Under the pieces are notes generated by a model that saw nothing but the letters and a program-made list of their open reading frames with translations, was not told the DNA's origin and made no database searches. From the NCBI GenBank assembly GCA_964017145.1, contig OZ024849.1, positions 186,001-250,000 on the forward strand: 64,000 nt of DNA, read 5' to 3'. Numbering within the stretch: the first letter of the stretch is position 1; every line of letters starts with the position of its first letter. The position numbers and the translations under genes were made by a program. Below, piece by piece: positions 24,929 through 37,163 of the stretch. The stretch comes from Agrocybe praecox. Its lineage: Eukaryota > Basidiomycota > Agaricomycetes > Agaricales > Agrocybaceae.

Positions 24929-26024
24929 TCACTTCGTTAACTTCCACCCGTGCACTGTTGACCTTATCGATTCCTCTCCAGAGTCTTCTGGAAACATTGG
25001 CTGTAAAAATTGTATGAGTAAACGACCCAGGCCAGATACATCCGGGAAGGACTTACAGGAAATGACCTTGTGACGATCTCGGTACATGTCCAACCTTGTT
25101 CTTGAGCCTTGGTGAAAAACACCATGTCTCTATGAGCAAGATGTGGCCGATGGTGCGAGTAAAAGACGAGAACACATGGTTGAACCTTCTCGTTCTCCTT
25201 GGTTGGACACAGGACAAGCTCGCAGGTTTTTAGCAACGCATCGTGTTGTGAATGGTTGAAGATGAGGTCGGAAAGGATTATCAAATGGAAAGATTTGGGT
25301 TCAAAGGACGAAGGTAAGCCGTCTAGCAACGGTATTACGGATTGACCCCAGATATAACCCTGTGTTTTTCCTTTGTCAGAGAGGATACCTAGAGCGATTG
25401 TGTCATGGAACAAAATACACACCTGGACAGCGACCTGGTTACGCTCAAGACCCCCAACGTTCTCGTCAACGTTATAGCCGATATTCTCGATTAAAGCTTT
25501 GTCAGGATAATCAGTAACAACGACCTGATTCCGTTCAAGTTCAGTGACTACGAGAAACGGCGAAATCAACGTTGGCATCCACACCTTTTGAGCTCCGTTT
25601 TTTGCGATCACTATACTTGGAAGTGCCCCGCCAGCTCCTAGCTCGAGGACGTTACGGTCTTGATATAATTCACAATTGGAATCTAAAAATGACGCCAAAG
25701 CTAACGCAGCATTCCATCTGTTACATAACGGCAGACCATCAACGTTTCAACTTCAAGGACCGTTAAGCCTCCGAATCATTATGAAAACTCACAAATAATG
25801 TGCCCACAACGGATGCGATCCAACTAGACGTATCTTCACTTCCTTCCAGTCTGTTTCCGAAACTACCTTATCCGCGTCTCTGGTATAAGTCGCGATGGTC
25901 GGTTCAGGTGTCGAGGGCCTGGGTGGTTCCTTCTCAGGTTAGCCATTGAGGTCATATGGCATAGCTTGACTTCACTGACTGTGAAGACTCCATCTAGACC
26001 AAGGCTTTCGTCGTCCGATGCCAT
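24929..26024 (-). CDS. EFM7: Protein N-terminal and lysine methyltransferase of the EFM7/NNT1 family
   Basis: Assembled from six exons to 264 aa, about the size of yeast Efm7 (261 aa). Starting at MASDDESLGLDGVF, the order is VGSHPLWAHYLWNAA, the SAM-binding motif VLELGAGGALPSIV (residues 85-98), VVVTDYPDKALIENI, a GYIWGQ step, IILSDLIFNHSQH, VFYSHHRP and PMFPEDSGEE near the end, all typical of the seven-beta-strand family that methylates Gly1 and Lys2 of translation factor eEF1A. The intron positions restore every motif: the GTGTGG..CAG intron between AQK and VVVTDYP, and a CACAG acceptor before GYIWGQ. It is divergent from the aldo/keto reductase at 26,620. The older name nicotinamide N-methyltransferase is a misnomer for the family. 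Confidence 0.9.
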
Positions 26025-26619
26025 TTTTTTGGTCGAAGTTGACAGACAGAAAGATAAAGAACACTAAATCGCCCAAAAATCAAAATTAGGATCACCTTAT
26101 TTGCGCTGGTCGCTATTGTCAAGCAAAAGGCACAGCCACAAATATCTAAGCGTCACTGCACTGCCGCAGTGACAGAACTTCACAAGAACTTTCAATGATG
26201 AATCTGCTTTCATCACGATCAGAAAGCCAGGAGATAGTGGGTGCGTAATGATGCCTGCTTATCAGCATTTGAGTAATACCCTAATACTACTACAGGTTAT
26301 TTATCATTTGATTTCTAACACGTTCGGATTCCGGAAGAGCATTATGCGGATGTCAATAATTTTATTACGCGTCCGGATTTATTTCTCTTGCGGTTTAAGG
26401 TGCACCGAATATTGGAAGACCGGAAACTGCATCAAGGTCGACTTTGTCAGAACTTTACTAACGTCCTGATAGTATGCAAAGTTCCTATTACTATTCACTT
26501 CTAAAAGCCTCATACGATACGATAGTGCACAATCCACTCGGAATCGTCTTATGCGGCCTTATGCGATGTTTTTCAAGATATAAATGTCTGATGAAAACGA
26601 ACTCTTCAGAACATAAAAT
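26025..26619. promoter_or_regulatory. Divergent promoter of EFM7 and the aldo/keto reductase
   Basis: About 595 bp separates the two divergent start codons. A TATAAA at 26,579-26,584 is only 36 bp from the reductase ATG, so it may or may not be the working TATA box. Confidence 0.45.
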
Positions 26620-27607
26620 ATGGTCAAAGCATTCCAGCTCAACACGGGCGACAGCATTCCTAGCATTGGCTTTGGCACCGGGACTGCCATTTATAACAAG
26701 GATGCCTCGACTCTCGTCCAACTTGCGATAGAAGCAGGTATCACCCATCTCGATGGAGCCCAAATGTATAGCAACGAAGACAGTCTTGGGCAAGGTATCA
26801 AGCTCTCGAAGAAGCCTCGCTCCGAGCTGTTTGTCACCACCAAAGTTCTCAATCTGGTCCCAGGAGAAACGATCAAACAGTCGTTGCAGAAGTCACTTGC
26901 GAATCTTGGTCTTGAATATGTGGATCTCTTCTTAATTCACGACCCAAGTCGCGCATCAAGTAAAGGAAATCTCGCCGAATGGTGGGCTGGGATGGAAGAG
27001 GTCTATCGCGAGGGTTTAGCCAAAGCCATTGGCGTATCCAACTTCCGGGTGGAGGATCTGCAGGTCGTGCTAGAAAGCGGTTCGATAGTGCCTGCTGTGA
27101 ACCAGGTGGGTTGCATCAAAATGTACCCGAAAATTTCTAATTCTGGTTATGTCTGGTTTAGATTGAGCTTCACCCATACGTCTGGAAGGTGGCAGAGCCT
27201 CTCGTCAAGTTTTGCCAATCCAAAGGCATAATCATTGTATCGTACGCAGGCCTGACCCCCATTGTTAGGGCTACAGGTGGTCCTGTGGATCCGGTTCTTG
27301 CTGTAATTAAATCACGTCTGGACAAAGCACATGGGAATCCCGTCAGTGCTGGCCAGATCCTGACTAGGTGGTTATTGCAGAAAGGCATGGTAGTAGTTAC
27401 GTGAGTTGCTTGATTTTATCTCGAACTTCATTCAATATCCTGATTGTTGCTTTTCATAGCACCTCCTCCAAAGTGGAACGTATTAGCGAGTTTCTCGATG
27501 CAGAAAACTTGCCCAGCCTTACCACTAATGAAATCGAGGCTATCGATGCTGCTGGGAAGATGCTTCACAAGCGTATCTTTGGAGGTCATATTTTCAACGA
27601 CTCCTAG
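26620..27607 (+). CDS. Aldo/keto reductase (NADPH-dependent)
   Basis: Exons 26620-27105, 27162-27400 and 27460-27607 join in frame to 290 aa. The catalytic tetrad is complete: Asp45 (THLDGAQMY), Tyr50, Lys75 (VTTK) and His107 (LFLIHDP). VEDLQVV after GVSNF, the AVNQIELHPY junction across the first intron and the late ILTRWLLQKG segment are standard family signatures. It is a cytosolic TIM-barrel enzyme that reduces aldehydes or ketones with NADPH. The closest relatives by pattern are the short fungal AKRs; substrate cannot be assigned. Confidence 0.93.
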
Positions 27608-28269
27608 GATGTATATAATTTACCGAAATGTTGGGTTTTGGGGAGCCGATCCCTGAACTGAAGTTAGCATGAAGAATCGACTGAAATGGACCGGATAAAA
27701 CTTGTCGAACTTGTTTTTTTTCCTCAGGAATTTTATGGTGGTTTCCAGAGATCTCATACGATAACATTGTAAATACAAATCATGTTTCAAAACCATTCTA
27801 TTAAAACAGACATCGGATGCCCTCTCCCAGAAATAGAACAGTGGCGAAGAAGCATTCCGTCGAAGGATCGACGAAAAGATCGAAAAGTCCAATTTTAGAG
27901 CAGCCTTGTAAATGAGTCGCGAATTCATTTTACGGTCAAGGAGTATGCAACTAGACCTTCACTTTCAATGAATGTTGTATGAGGCTCAGTATAATCCTTC
28001 CATATTCTGCACTGCCAAATAGCTGACGCAGAAAAGCGTCGCCTTCGGTTTAGAACTATGCATTATGAACGTTTGAACACTGCCGATGTATAAGTTTCGA
28101 GTAATTCGATGCTTTTGTCGTTTTATTTCTGGCTACTGCGAGTAGCCCCCATATACAATAGGTTTTAGAATGATGTGCACTAGAAAGTAAGGAGTGTATG
28201 AATGCGCTAGATAGACTCCCGTGTTTGAGGTATCAATAAATTGCGTGGCTGAAAAACTCCTTCGATCAC
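27608..28269. other. Convergent intergenic region
   Basis: AT-rich sequence between the convergent reductase and glycosidase genes. No gene is recognised. Confidence 0.4.
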
Positions 28270-29617
28270 TCACACCACTCTGCACCCGCTAACTCCAGTT
28301 TTGACGCAGTCCCTCCATGCAGTATACATCAAGACGACAAAGTTTTGACCTTCTGGAGATCCAGTGGTAAATGGAACACGATCTCCCCAGTTCAAGGGGT
28401 TCACGGCGGGGGTCGCAGTCCCATTGACGATATGTCCCTTGGTTGCCATAATGGTGCGGATGCTTTCAGCCCAAGCAACGTATTCCTGAGCCTTGGATCT
28501 GGGAATCAAGTTGTATGTAGAAGAGAGTGTTGCAAGACGGTACGCGACGCTGGCTAAGAGGGAGCTTCCAGAAATTTCGCCGAACCATGTAGGATCGTCA
28601 AGGTAGTTGCGCAATAACCCATCTTGATCTGGGTCGGCCTCCATGCGCATGGCAGCGTCAAGGATGTCGGTAATCACTTCAACGAGGGAGGTGATGGAGT
28701 TTTGTTTCCAAGTCGTGGTGAGACCTCCGTTAACGGCATCAGAGCTTGGGTGGAAAAGGAACATGGGCAAGGGAGCTTTAAGGAGGGTGGCGAGAACGCG
28801 TGTGGCTCCCGCTGCCGCCCATCCATTACCACTGGCCCAGAGACCAGGCTCGGACCACGACCCACTAAGAATGTGGGTCCATAAGCCGACTGCATTGGCA
28901 GGATGGCTGGATGGAGGTGAAGCCGTGCCGATAGTGGTGTTGACAGTCAGAACGTCGCGATATAACATGACTTGTTCGACTCCTGCACGGAGGAAAGTCG
29001 CGTTAAAAGTCGCAGCTCCATAGTATGCAAGGAACGGTGGTGCCATGTATACAAAGTCAGCCCTAAGAAACGCGTTAAAATGAACGTTCCGTTAAAATTT
29101 CCACCGTGGATACGACTCACCAAAGCTCGGGATGGTCTGCACGATGAGAAATAGCGCCGTTGAACCACCTTGGCGCCTGTTCGAGAACATACTCTGCTTC
29201 GGCCTTCGCAGCTTGAGCGTATGCAGGGTCGGACTTTCCTATGAGGTATGCTGCGACTCCCAAACTTGCTGGATCGCCTACGGCACCGTCTCCATCGCTT
29301 AAACCGTTTGGTGGTGGGGCAATGACAATCTTCTCCTTAGCATACGCCAAAGCAGGGGTGTTCTGTGTGATAAGGAAAGGGACAGGGAAAGGAAGTGCAC
29401 CGAAAACTGAGCTTTGAGGGTTGTAAAGCTCGAGAAGGGCCTCGGAAGCGGTACCGTACTCCCAAGAGTGGCTCGGAAGAGAAACGGCAAGGTCAAGAAC
29501 AGCCTGGACGTCAAAACCTGGCGAGAAAGGTATGGCATTATTGATGGACGCAGCGGCCAAAGAAGCAAGAGCTATCGGCAAAAGGGAAAGCTCCCTGAAA
29601 GAGTGACATCCGGGCAT
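28270..29617 (-). CDS. Secreted six-hairpin glycosidase, GH105-like
   Basis: Two exons (29617-29121, 29062-28270) join in frame to 429 aa. The N-terminus (LSLLPIALASLAAASI) is a signal peptide. The rest has the repeated helix pairs of an (alpha/alpha)6 barrel, with PRWFNGAISHRADHPELW spanning the intron, ADFVYMAPPFLAYYG, and GLWASGNGWAAAGATRVL, the W-x-x-GNGW signature of the GH88/GH105 group. GH105 enzymes remove unsaturated uronic acids from pectin or rhamnogalacturonan fragments made by lyases. Many fungal proteins with this fold are annotated only as six-hairpin glycosidases, so the substrate is uncertain. It is the only intact degradative enzyme between 28 and 44 kb. Confidence 0.78.
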
Positions 29618-29690
29618 GATTAAGACAGGACAGATAGAACGGAGAAGAAAATGGATGAAGTTCTACGTGTTCTTTTATCCTTTATATCAT

Positions 29691-29696
29691 AGGCCT
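29691..29696 (-). promoter_or_regulatory. Candidate TATA box of the GH105-like gene
   Basis: TATAAA on the minus strand, about 75 bp before the ATG at 29,617. Confidence 0.4.
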
Positions 29697-30353
29697 TGTT
29701 TCATAGTACATACTCCCATTTCAAAATTGTGATGAGTCGGAGATGCTGACATTTGTTTCCTGTGGATCCTTTGGCGGTTTGCAAGCGGTTTGACTGATGA
29801 TAATCCGCATCAGGCAACTTATCTATGCCTTTTGATTGGTCGTTTCAATTTTTCAGTGATTTGATGGAGGCACTTACGTAGTTGTGGCTCTTCGTTGCCG
29901 TAATTTCCAGTCTTAAAAATCCGAAACACCAAAATATCGCGTTGAAGATCAGCACAAGATCAGCATTCGAAATATGCCAAACCCGATAAATGTGTACTTT
30001 CACCTTGTTTCTACATAAGTAAACATGATTCGTTCATAAATTTTTTAGCAAAATATGATCAGTAAACCTCAACGTGTGAAGTTTACGATCTTGAAGCGGT
30101 TGCGTAATGTAAGGTACTGATGTCGCGTACTAGGAATTCATTCTTTTCGACAATTTGAGCCGAAGGGCCGAAGCAGGCGCTTGACTCTTGAGTTACTGCC
30201 GGGCCTCGGCAAGTCACTCCTCACTACACGCCTTTCACAATCCGATACCACCCTGACCATCATTAACCATTCACTAACCCATCCGAGCTCAAAGATATGT
30301 GAAAAGAAGATGAATACAGCCTATAATACATGGGCGAAAAACTACATATGAAT

Positions 30354-31902
30354 TCACTGATAAACCCTAATAGCTGCAAAATCGAAGAAAGCGTTTTGGA
30401 AGGAGGATGGATTGTTGTTGACGAAGTCTTGGAATGTGTGTGAGTCATCAAATCCCCGGAGTTATGGAAGGCCTACTTACCAACGCACGAGCCTTGACAC
30501 CCGTCTTGCCCATATACTGCACCAGCCCAGTCACCACCTTGAAAAGATCAGTCAGCGGGGCATGCGACATTAACAAGAAACAGATCTTACAGAGCGTAAG
30601 ATTGATAATTATGTTGTGCTCCTGGAAATGGTCGGGAAAGCTACACGATGTGTCTGGGAAGAATGCAGTTGGAGTTCCCTATTTATCGTAACTTTCTGTC
30701 AGTATCTTTTATTCTCTCAAAAAGCGACAGTTAACGTACCCAGTTATTGGGATTGGTCTGCGATCCGCCATTTTTGACTTCTGCCGGGACTGACCCGTCG
30801 TTTCGTGACCAGAACCAAATTTTGATGTAATTTGAGGCTCGTTCCACGGCGAACCTGTGACGATCTCCAGTTGTCTAGTCGGATCTTCACAAGAAACTCA
30901 TGACCTACCACCCTCCACCAGCGCTATTAAAAGCAGGTCCATAGCTGTTCGAACTTGGGAACTGAACACCACATCCAGTATTTCCGTTCACGCTGGTATC
31001 ACAGTCTAGTTGTCCGGCGTTACTTCATGCAAATAGTCTCAGCACTTCGCACCACAAAAGATCCAAATCAGCAACATACCCAGTCTCTGCTTGTCCACCA
31101 GGCATCGTGCATCCTAGTCATCAGGCGATGATTAGCTATAGGGCCCGATAGTCGATCTCAAGAGAACATCATACCTGCTGTAGTATGTAGTGTTGAGGCA
31201 TTTGGCTCCTGATCATTGACTCCTTCAACAATGTCAACCTCTCCCTACAGGATTTTCGTCGATCATAAGGAATCGCAACAAATAATGTAATTCGAAGCAC
31301 TTACACCTGCTGGCCAGTTCGACTCCTTTGTCTCCCATATAGCCGGCCATGTCCTATCCAAAATTGTAGAAAATTTGGGTCAGCATTCTCCTGCCGGTAA
31401 GATTGTTATGTCACGGACCCGCATCCTTGTGGCATGTGGCGAACATCGAAGCTGGGATATGATGTTTGCTTGGTGTTAGCGCTAAAAATAGAAATACTAT
31501 TTTAAGCAGCACTTACACCGCAACGTGGGTAGTATAAGTCTTTTTCGTTCGTATCCTTACGGAGTTTCGCCCAGGACCACTCGGATTCAAAACCGAATGC
31601 GAGTCTGTTCGGAGAACGAATGTGTTGGACGTTGCAAAGGTGAGATTTTGACTCTGAGAAGTTGCCTGGTCGACATAGTTACTGATCGAGACATATGTTT
31701 TGTGTCAGGGACGTCGAGTATGACAGCGGTAATAGTGAGCTTACACTCTCCCATTTGTAGGATCAGCAATGGCCTCCCATTCGAAGTCACTTTAGAATCC
31801 GGAGCCGACGATATTGTCGGTTAATGAATAGGTCGTTGCCGAAGTAGGAAAGAAGAGGCCAAAGGCGACGATCACGCTAGCAGAGAGGGATGAGGGCTTC
31901 AT
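30354..31902 (-). pseudogene. GH16 endo-beta-glucanase gene with one in-frame nonsense codon
   Basis: From ATG at 31,902 the frame runs through a signal peptide (MKPSSLSASVIVAFGLFFPT) and YSLTDNIVGSGF, then hits TAA at 31,794-31,792 (codon 37). The intact paralogue at 44,101 has FY at this place, so a single TAC-to-TAA change explains it. Everything downstream is otherwise undamaged: NYVDQATSQ, VFDVRHMPQGCG, TWPAIWETKESNWPAG, the catalytic motif GEVDIVEG, SAGGGWFAVERAS, WFWSRNDGSVPAEVKN, HNIIINLTL, and a normal end AAIRVYQ. All splice sites I could follow are consensus. A TATAAA sits about 90 bp upstream. GH16 members hydrolyse beta-1,3(4)-glucans. Either a recent pseudogene, a sequencing error, or a read-through case. 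Confidence 0.85.
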
Positions 31903-33769
31903 TTTTTCTGCGATTTATGTGAAGTCAGGATGGGGTGTGGTTTTGAGGATGAACTCCCTGGAGTATCTCAACATACTACATTTCTGTGAACCTTTATATT
32001 CCGTCTCACTAAAGTTAACCTCATGTTATCAGTTGGGTCACTAAATTTGCTTTCTATGTCCAGCATGGATTGACGGGCAAGTGACTGGCAACGCTTGGTT
32101 GAAGAAGTTCGATCCCCTCGCGGCGACTCTATTACCCGGATATTCGTTTGCGTTCTCTGGGTCGCAAAAACCAAAAAAAGAGGTATGCAAAATTCTCTAG
32201 ATATGCTGAATCAAAATTCGAATGGCGAGTCGCGCTCGGAAGTTATATGCTCACCATTTACTGCGCACCACAGGGAATGGAATCACCAGACAGGTCCTCA
32301 AGATAGCACGGGCGAATGTTATTTATTAGTATTATTGGGACATAGACATCGTGACTTGTGCCAGATGCAAGTGGATCATCAGAACCGTTTTCGATGTTCA
32401 AAATGAACATATGATGCTCCACATGTTCAAAGTTCATTTCTCATTATCTATACTCCTCAGTACAAGCTGTACAATGCTTAAAAAAGCGATCGAGTCTATA
32501 AAGCTTTTACTTGAATGTGTTAAACGCAGAAAATAACTGGATCATAGTTATCCCTATTTCCGACATGCTTCCGAGAATATTGTGGTGTTGTCAAAGTCTA
32601 TTTTCTAATTCTAAAAAAACAGAGCAGAGTGATTCCAGACATTTATGGACAAAGAATAGAAGAAGCTTCTATCGCATGGAGTCGCTTCCCTCCGAAATTC
32701 ATGTTCCGATCTGTCAGTGCCTTGCGTCCCGCGCAGATCAAATTGAGATATTGATGGCGGTCATAATGGAAGGGCGCTTAACGCTACAGTAGCTAGCCAC
32801 TGTCGGCATTTTACACATACAAACTGTATCTTGAGCTATTTATACCGCCACATGTTCTAAAAGTTCTAAAGGAATTTCGAAAGATACGGCATCAACAGAT
32901 AGAGACCTAGATTGGACTCTGCATTCTTGGGGTTTCTTTTTCTAGTCGAAGAGCCAGTTGCAGCTATACCCAAAGTTGTACGGTCAAAACGGTATACTGT
33001 AGCCATCGCAAAAGTCTCTGCCTCAAACTCATTGATAAATTTCTGTTCATTCACATCTTAACGAGTAAATAGTCATCGAAAACCGTATTATGCAAGGACA
33101 AGAGCCTTACAGTGACCTATCTATGAGTCAGACGATTCTAGTCCTTATACTTATTTCTTTCGACGCTGCGTCTCGCACCCGAGTCATCCACCACCGCATT
33201 AGTAGCAGTATGTCAAGATGACTTAGACTGACCTAGATACCTTACAAGAGACAGAAAGTTCATGCTTTTGTGGCCAAAAATATCATAATATGCATTTCTA
33301 GCTATTTCTACGTGATGTTCTCAGGTCTGGATCATTATTTGTGCGATATAGTCGGATATCATACCTATATATCGGAAACGCATGCTCTCTTCCTCACCAG
33401 TCGTTATTCTTCTTGACAGATGTGTTCACCGCGGTATACAAGTGTCTAGATCTATTGAAACGATATTCTATCAAAAGTTCGACCGATACTTGAGCCTTTA
33501 GTCCCCTAAAGCTCTAGCACTCACCGTTTGAGTCCACTACGAACACCGCGAGTTTTCGACTGGAGGCATGTGACCCTACCAAGACGCGTCGCGTCGAATT
33601 TTGATGCCGAAATTTTGAGATCGTCCTATTGACTAATCATTCAACATGGATTCAACGACATCTATGCAGACCTTCACATTTGAAAAACATCCTAAGGGCT
33701 CCGCGCTTTACGATGTTTGCGTTGACCAATTAACTCCGAGAGCTCCTAGCACTTTTTTATATACAGGAT
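31903..33769. other. Gene-poor stretch
   Basis: Short frames only. A 32,679 ATG begins with an F-box-like LPSEIHVPICQCL, but it closes after about 38 codons and has no continuation. Confidence 0.4.
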
Positions 33770-34200
33770 CGGCGGTTGGCTCGACTCTGACTGGAAAGTG
33801 CAGTGGAACACCGGATGCACCGTCAAGTTCCGGCAAAGCAACGCCTATGGACATAGATCTGATACTAGCCGGGGAGGGTGGTAAGTCAGTAATTTCACTG
33901 TTCGGTCTTGTATTGTCCTTAACTTGAAGTGCCTAGGTATGTTATGGAACGCACGGTAGAACGTATCAGCATCTGGTTTTGGGCACGCTACAACCCTAAA
34001 GTCCCTATTGAGATCAAAAAAGACTCCCCCCCTGTCAACTCGAAGACCTGGGTATGTGTTTCGATATTAGCAAGTCTTCCAAAGGACCAAGTTTAATGAA
34101 TAGGGTCTTCCTGCTGTTTATTTCCCCAACACGGAATGCGACATCAAAAGAAATACTTCGGTACACATAAGATTATCATTAAATTGACGCTCTGTAGGCC
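33770..34200 (+). pseudogene. GH16 glucanase fragment, frameshifted
   Basis: Reading across frames gives VQWNTGCTVKFRQSNAYG, then RGGW, then after an intron with AG acceptor near 33,938 YVMERTVERISIWFWARYN and IEIKKDSPPVNSKTW, then after a second intron (donor near 34,050) GLPAVYFPNTECDIK. A frame change is needed to reach KIIIKLTLC. These are the 3'-half landmarks of GH16 (compare SAGGGWYAFERA and IIINLTL in the intact gene at 44,101). The 5' half with the catalytic GEVDIVEG is absent. A plus-strand open frame at 33,646-33,927 overlaps this in another frame and is not credited. Confidence 0.75.
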
Positions 34201-35183
34201 CGGGTTACTATTTCTCTTTGTCGCTCAAGACAAACTCTAATCTAATAATTTGGACTTCGCCGCTGTGCGCGTCTATCATCTTGTTTTTTGATCCGTGATT
34301 AATGTACGTCGGATTTCGTGCATTCTATCCCGTCGTCAAAATGCCGGGTTAAGTGCTATCTTCATTCCGTAATTTATTCATTTTTTGGGTATGACGAAGG
34401 TCTATTCGATTCTACCCTGTAGTTGCAGAATTTGTCTCTAATAATATAATTTTTCCTAAACCAACATTCTCGCCACTTGATGCCAAACTTCAGGTTGACT
34501 CCTGGAATAAGGGATTTTTAAATAGCATCGCGGGCGGCATAGTGCGGCATTTCGGTAAAATTAATCATAGTATTTGATTGGACTGGTGAAAGTTGGGTTG
34601 TTCGCAGATTATCTGTATACCTGATAAAAGGATGTCGGAGTCTCTTGATTGACGCCGGTAGAGCGACTGTTTTCATCTTCCGAGCACATTAGAGTAAAAA
34701 TTGATCATTAATGTAGTTAACTAGTTTATATGTGTTTTCTTTGAAATTAGAACAACCTATGAGGACATTTTAAAAATATTTGTCTAGCCTGTATCAGTTG
34801 AAAAGTTAGAGGATCACTGGTATAAGTCTACCACATAATGCTTGGTGCCGACACTGGACAGTGATGGGGGTCCAGGCGCCCAAGGCCGGCTGTGCATCAA
34901 TTGATCAATTTCGGGTTTCCATCATTGAGTGTACTTCCCGGGATACATCATCCCGGTCACTTACGACTGGTACTTAAATATGTAAATCTTGTGAATCTCT
35001 GTTGGCAGTGCCCCTCAGGGTCAGCAACCATATCCGTATGATGTAGCACAAAGTCGTCTTCGGACGCGTATCCTTCCCTGCAGCTGACGATCACCATATT
35101 ATTTCAGTCCAACGAGATGCGCCTTTCTTTGCTTTCTCCCCGTTTTTTATCTCTTCTTATTGGGTGCTGTTCCTGTTTGTTTT
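34201..35183. other. Intergenic stretch with no recognised gene
   Basis: AT-rich sequence between the GH16 fragment and the membrane-protein gene. No open frame shows a motif or splice structure. Confidence 0.35.
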
Positions 35184-36170
35184 ATGAAAGCAGCGTACCG
35201 CCCATCGCATTTAGGAACGGTCCTCTTCCTGCCATTTCACTTACTGCCTGCGAGCGCGATTGTTCTTCCTGAGCGCGATGGGTTACGCATAATGGCTGAG
35301 AGGAGCCTACAGTTCACCTTCACCTCATTTAACAGGTATGTCTCCCTGATTTTTAGCACCGGAGTTTGACTAGTGACTACTTACGTTCTATCAAGCTCTG
35401 CCACGAGCATACCTATTGAGTCACGATCAACCACCGAGTCCAGCTTTAATACGAATTGTATGGATTCATCAACTACTTTTTTTTCACCTTTTTTCACATT
35501 CTTTCCTCCAGTTTCACTGACATCCCCACCACCGACATTCCTAGAACCGACCAGCACACCATTTGGCTCGTTTACAACATCGACTTCGTCAAGCTCCTCC
35601 TCTCTACGTTCTGTACTATCCACATCGTCTGCTTCGCTTGCACCGATTTCAACAACTAATTCCCCTTCGTTGTCATTTACTGATCAACCGGCAAATACAA
35701 GTCAACCTAATTTTGCTGAATCATCTTCATCTGTATTACCAGCAATAATAGGCGGCGTAATTGGATGCCTGGCAGCATTTACTACAGTCGTATGCATCCT
35801 CCTTTTCCGGAGACGAAGAAAGAGGAAACACGTAAAAGAAAAGCAACGGAAAGCTATACAGCCTTTTGTCGCGTCTCCTTCGGCACCACTGCGGCTTGCA
35901 ACTGATGCCCTTCCATCAAAGTCATTTCTCTCCTCACTTCCATCCAGTTCGTCGCAGAACATGAGCATTTCTTCGCCCACCTCGACAATGAGCGAACAGG
36001 GTCTCCTCGAACATTTAAATATGCTCAAGGCACAGGTCCAACGATATGAAGAGCTTGTGCGAATAGCGGGGGTGGTGACATCGTCTGTTACAGACGTTCG
36101 TAGCTCAGAGCCTCCGCCCGAGTATGTGGCGAGTGTTACTCAACCGGTTAACTCAGAGAAAAGTAGATGA
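35184..36170 (+). CDS. Single-pass Ser/Thr-rich membrane protein
   Basis: Exons 35184-35335 and 35396-36170 join in frame to 308 aa. A hydrophobic N-terminus (GTVLFLPFHLLPASA) probably acts as a signal peptide. The ectodomain is a long Ser/Thr/Pro stretch, likely O-mannosylated. One membrane span (VLPAIIGGVIGCLAAFTTVV) is followed by a stop-transfer run RRRRKRK and a cytoplasmic tail with a short predicted coiled coil (LLEHLNMLKAQVQRYEEL) and a PPPEY motif. The layout resembles wall-stress sensors and the basidiomycete mucin-like proteins. The next gene downstream shares the plan. The start is the least certain part; an earlier ATG at 35,107 is in another frame. Confidence 0.7.
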
Positions 36171-36499
36171 CTTTTTTCTGCACTGACGCGTTTTTTTTTT
36201 TGAACTGCCTTTCAATCCCTTATACCACCTCTAGTTGGAAACATACTGTATCATACTATATCTCCTTCATTGCCATTCACTTTGAAACTCTTGACATAAA
36301 ATTACGTCTTGCGAAACGTACGTATGTAAATGCTAAAGCAGTTGGAAATGGAACCTGTCTTCCCTTGTCAGAGTCTTGAGCTTGATCAATGATTTAGTGA
36401 TCCTATGTATGCGGCACCAAATTCTTTTCTTAGAAGTGGTTTGCTACCCTTCATTGCTCAGTGCATAGATTGTCCTCCGAGTCAATGTTGGCGCTTGTT

Positions 36500-36606
36500 G
36501 GTGCCTAATCAGAACATGAAGGTCGGGGAACTCTCGAAATGCGGTCTTGGCGCCTAATCAGAACATGAAGGTCAAAGAACGATCTTGAAATGGGAATTGC
36601 GGTCCC
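36500..36606 (+). repeat. Two-copy direct repeat, about 50 bp units
   Basis: CCTAATCAGAACATGAAGGTC occurs at about 36,503 and 36,552, each preceded by G(T/C)G and followed by a GAAC..TC(T)GAAATG segment and GCGGTC. A simple tandem duplication in noncoding DNA between the two membrane-protein genes. Confidence 0.75.
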
Positions 36607-37163
36607 GAGGAATAACCGTCAAGCTACTCTTGGCGCTTGACGAATATCTTTCGCTTGGGTCTGAGTCCGGCATTGAAATTGTCAAAGATTAATTGATAAT
36701 TTACGAACTAGTCTCCCGACAAATTTATTGGACAAAGACACATACCGAGATATTATGTCGATGTACGAGTCTACTTACGACTGCTACAGGACTCGTATAC
36801 TTCCCACAGATCCGTGTAGACCTAAGCCAATATAACATCAATGATCAAATAGATTTACAGTTTATCCGAACAGCCCTGATATCCCCGAGCAATCCGTGTT
36901 TCAAACTACATACTTCAAACTCGAGAATGAGGGCATTGATCACCACCGCATTTCCATCGTCAATTTTGTTCCATGCGCTTTCCGCATCCAACTTCACCAA
37001 GTTCTACCCAATAACCACGAGTTTTGTACCCGGAAATTAGGCGGGCGTTCCCCAGTAAAGTCTTCCTTTTCCTAAGTAATACCAGCCACTGTTCAGTTCA
37101 TAGTGTTGGAATCCTTAGCGAAATGATCATGTTGTGAGTTTCTTTGTACTGTGTCGATCTTCT

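Noticed and set aside
32679..32792. F-box-like start LPSEIHVPICQCL
   Set aside because: The frame closes after about 38 codons with no downstream repeats or exon to extend it; too short to call even as an F-box relic.
33646..33927. Plus-strand open frame of 93 codons
   Set aside because: Its right half overlaps the GH16 fragment in a different frame, and the GH16 reading matches known landmarks. The left half is unrecognised.
35107..35280. Earlier ATG with a signal-peptide-like sequence upstream of the Ser/Thr-rich membrane protein
   Set aside because: Its frame differs from the main exon and ends in a stop; no canonical intron joins it in frame to the downstream exon.
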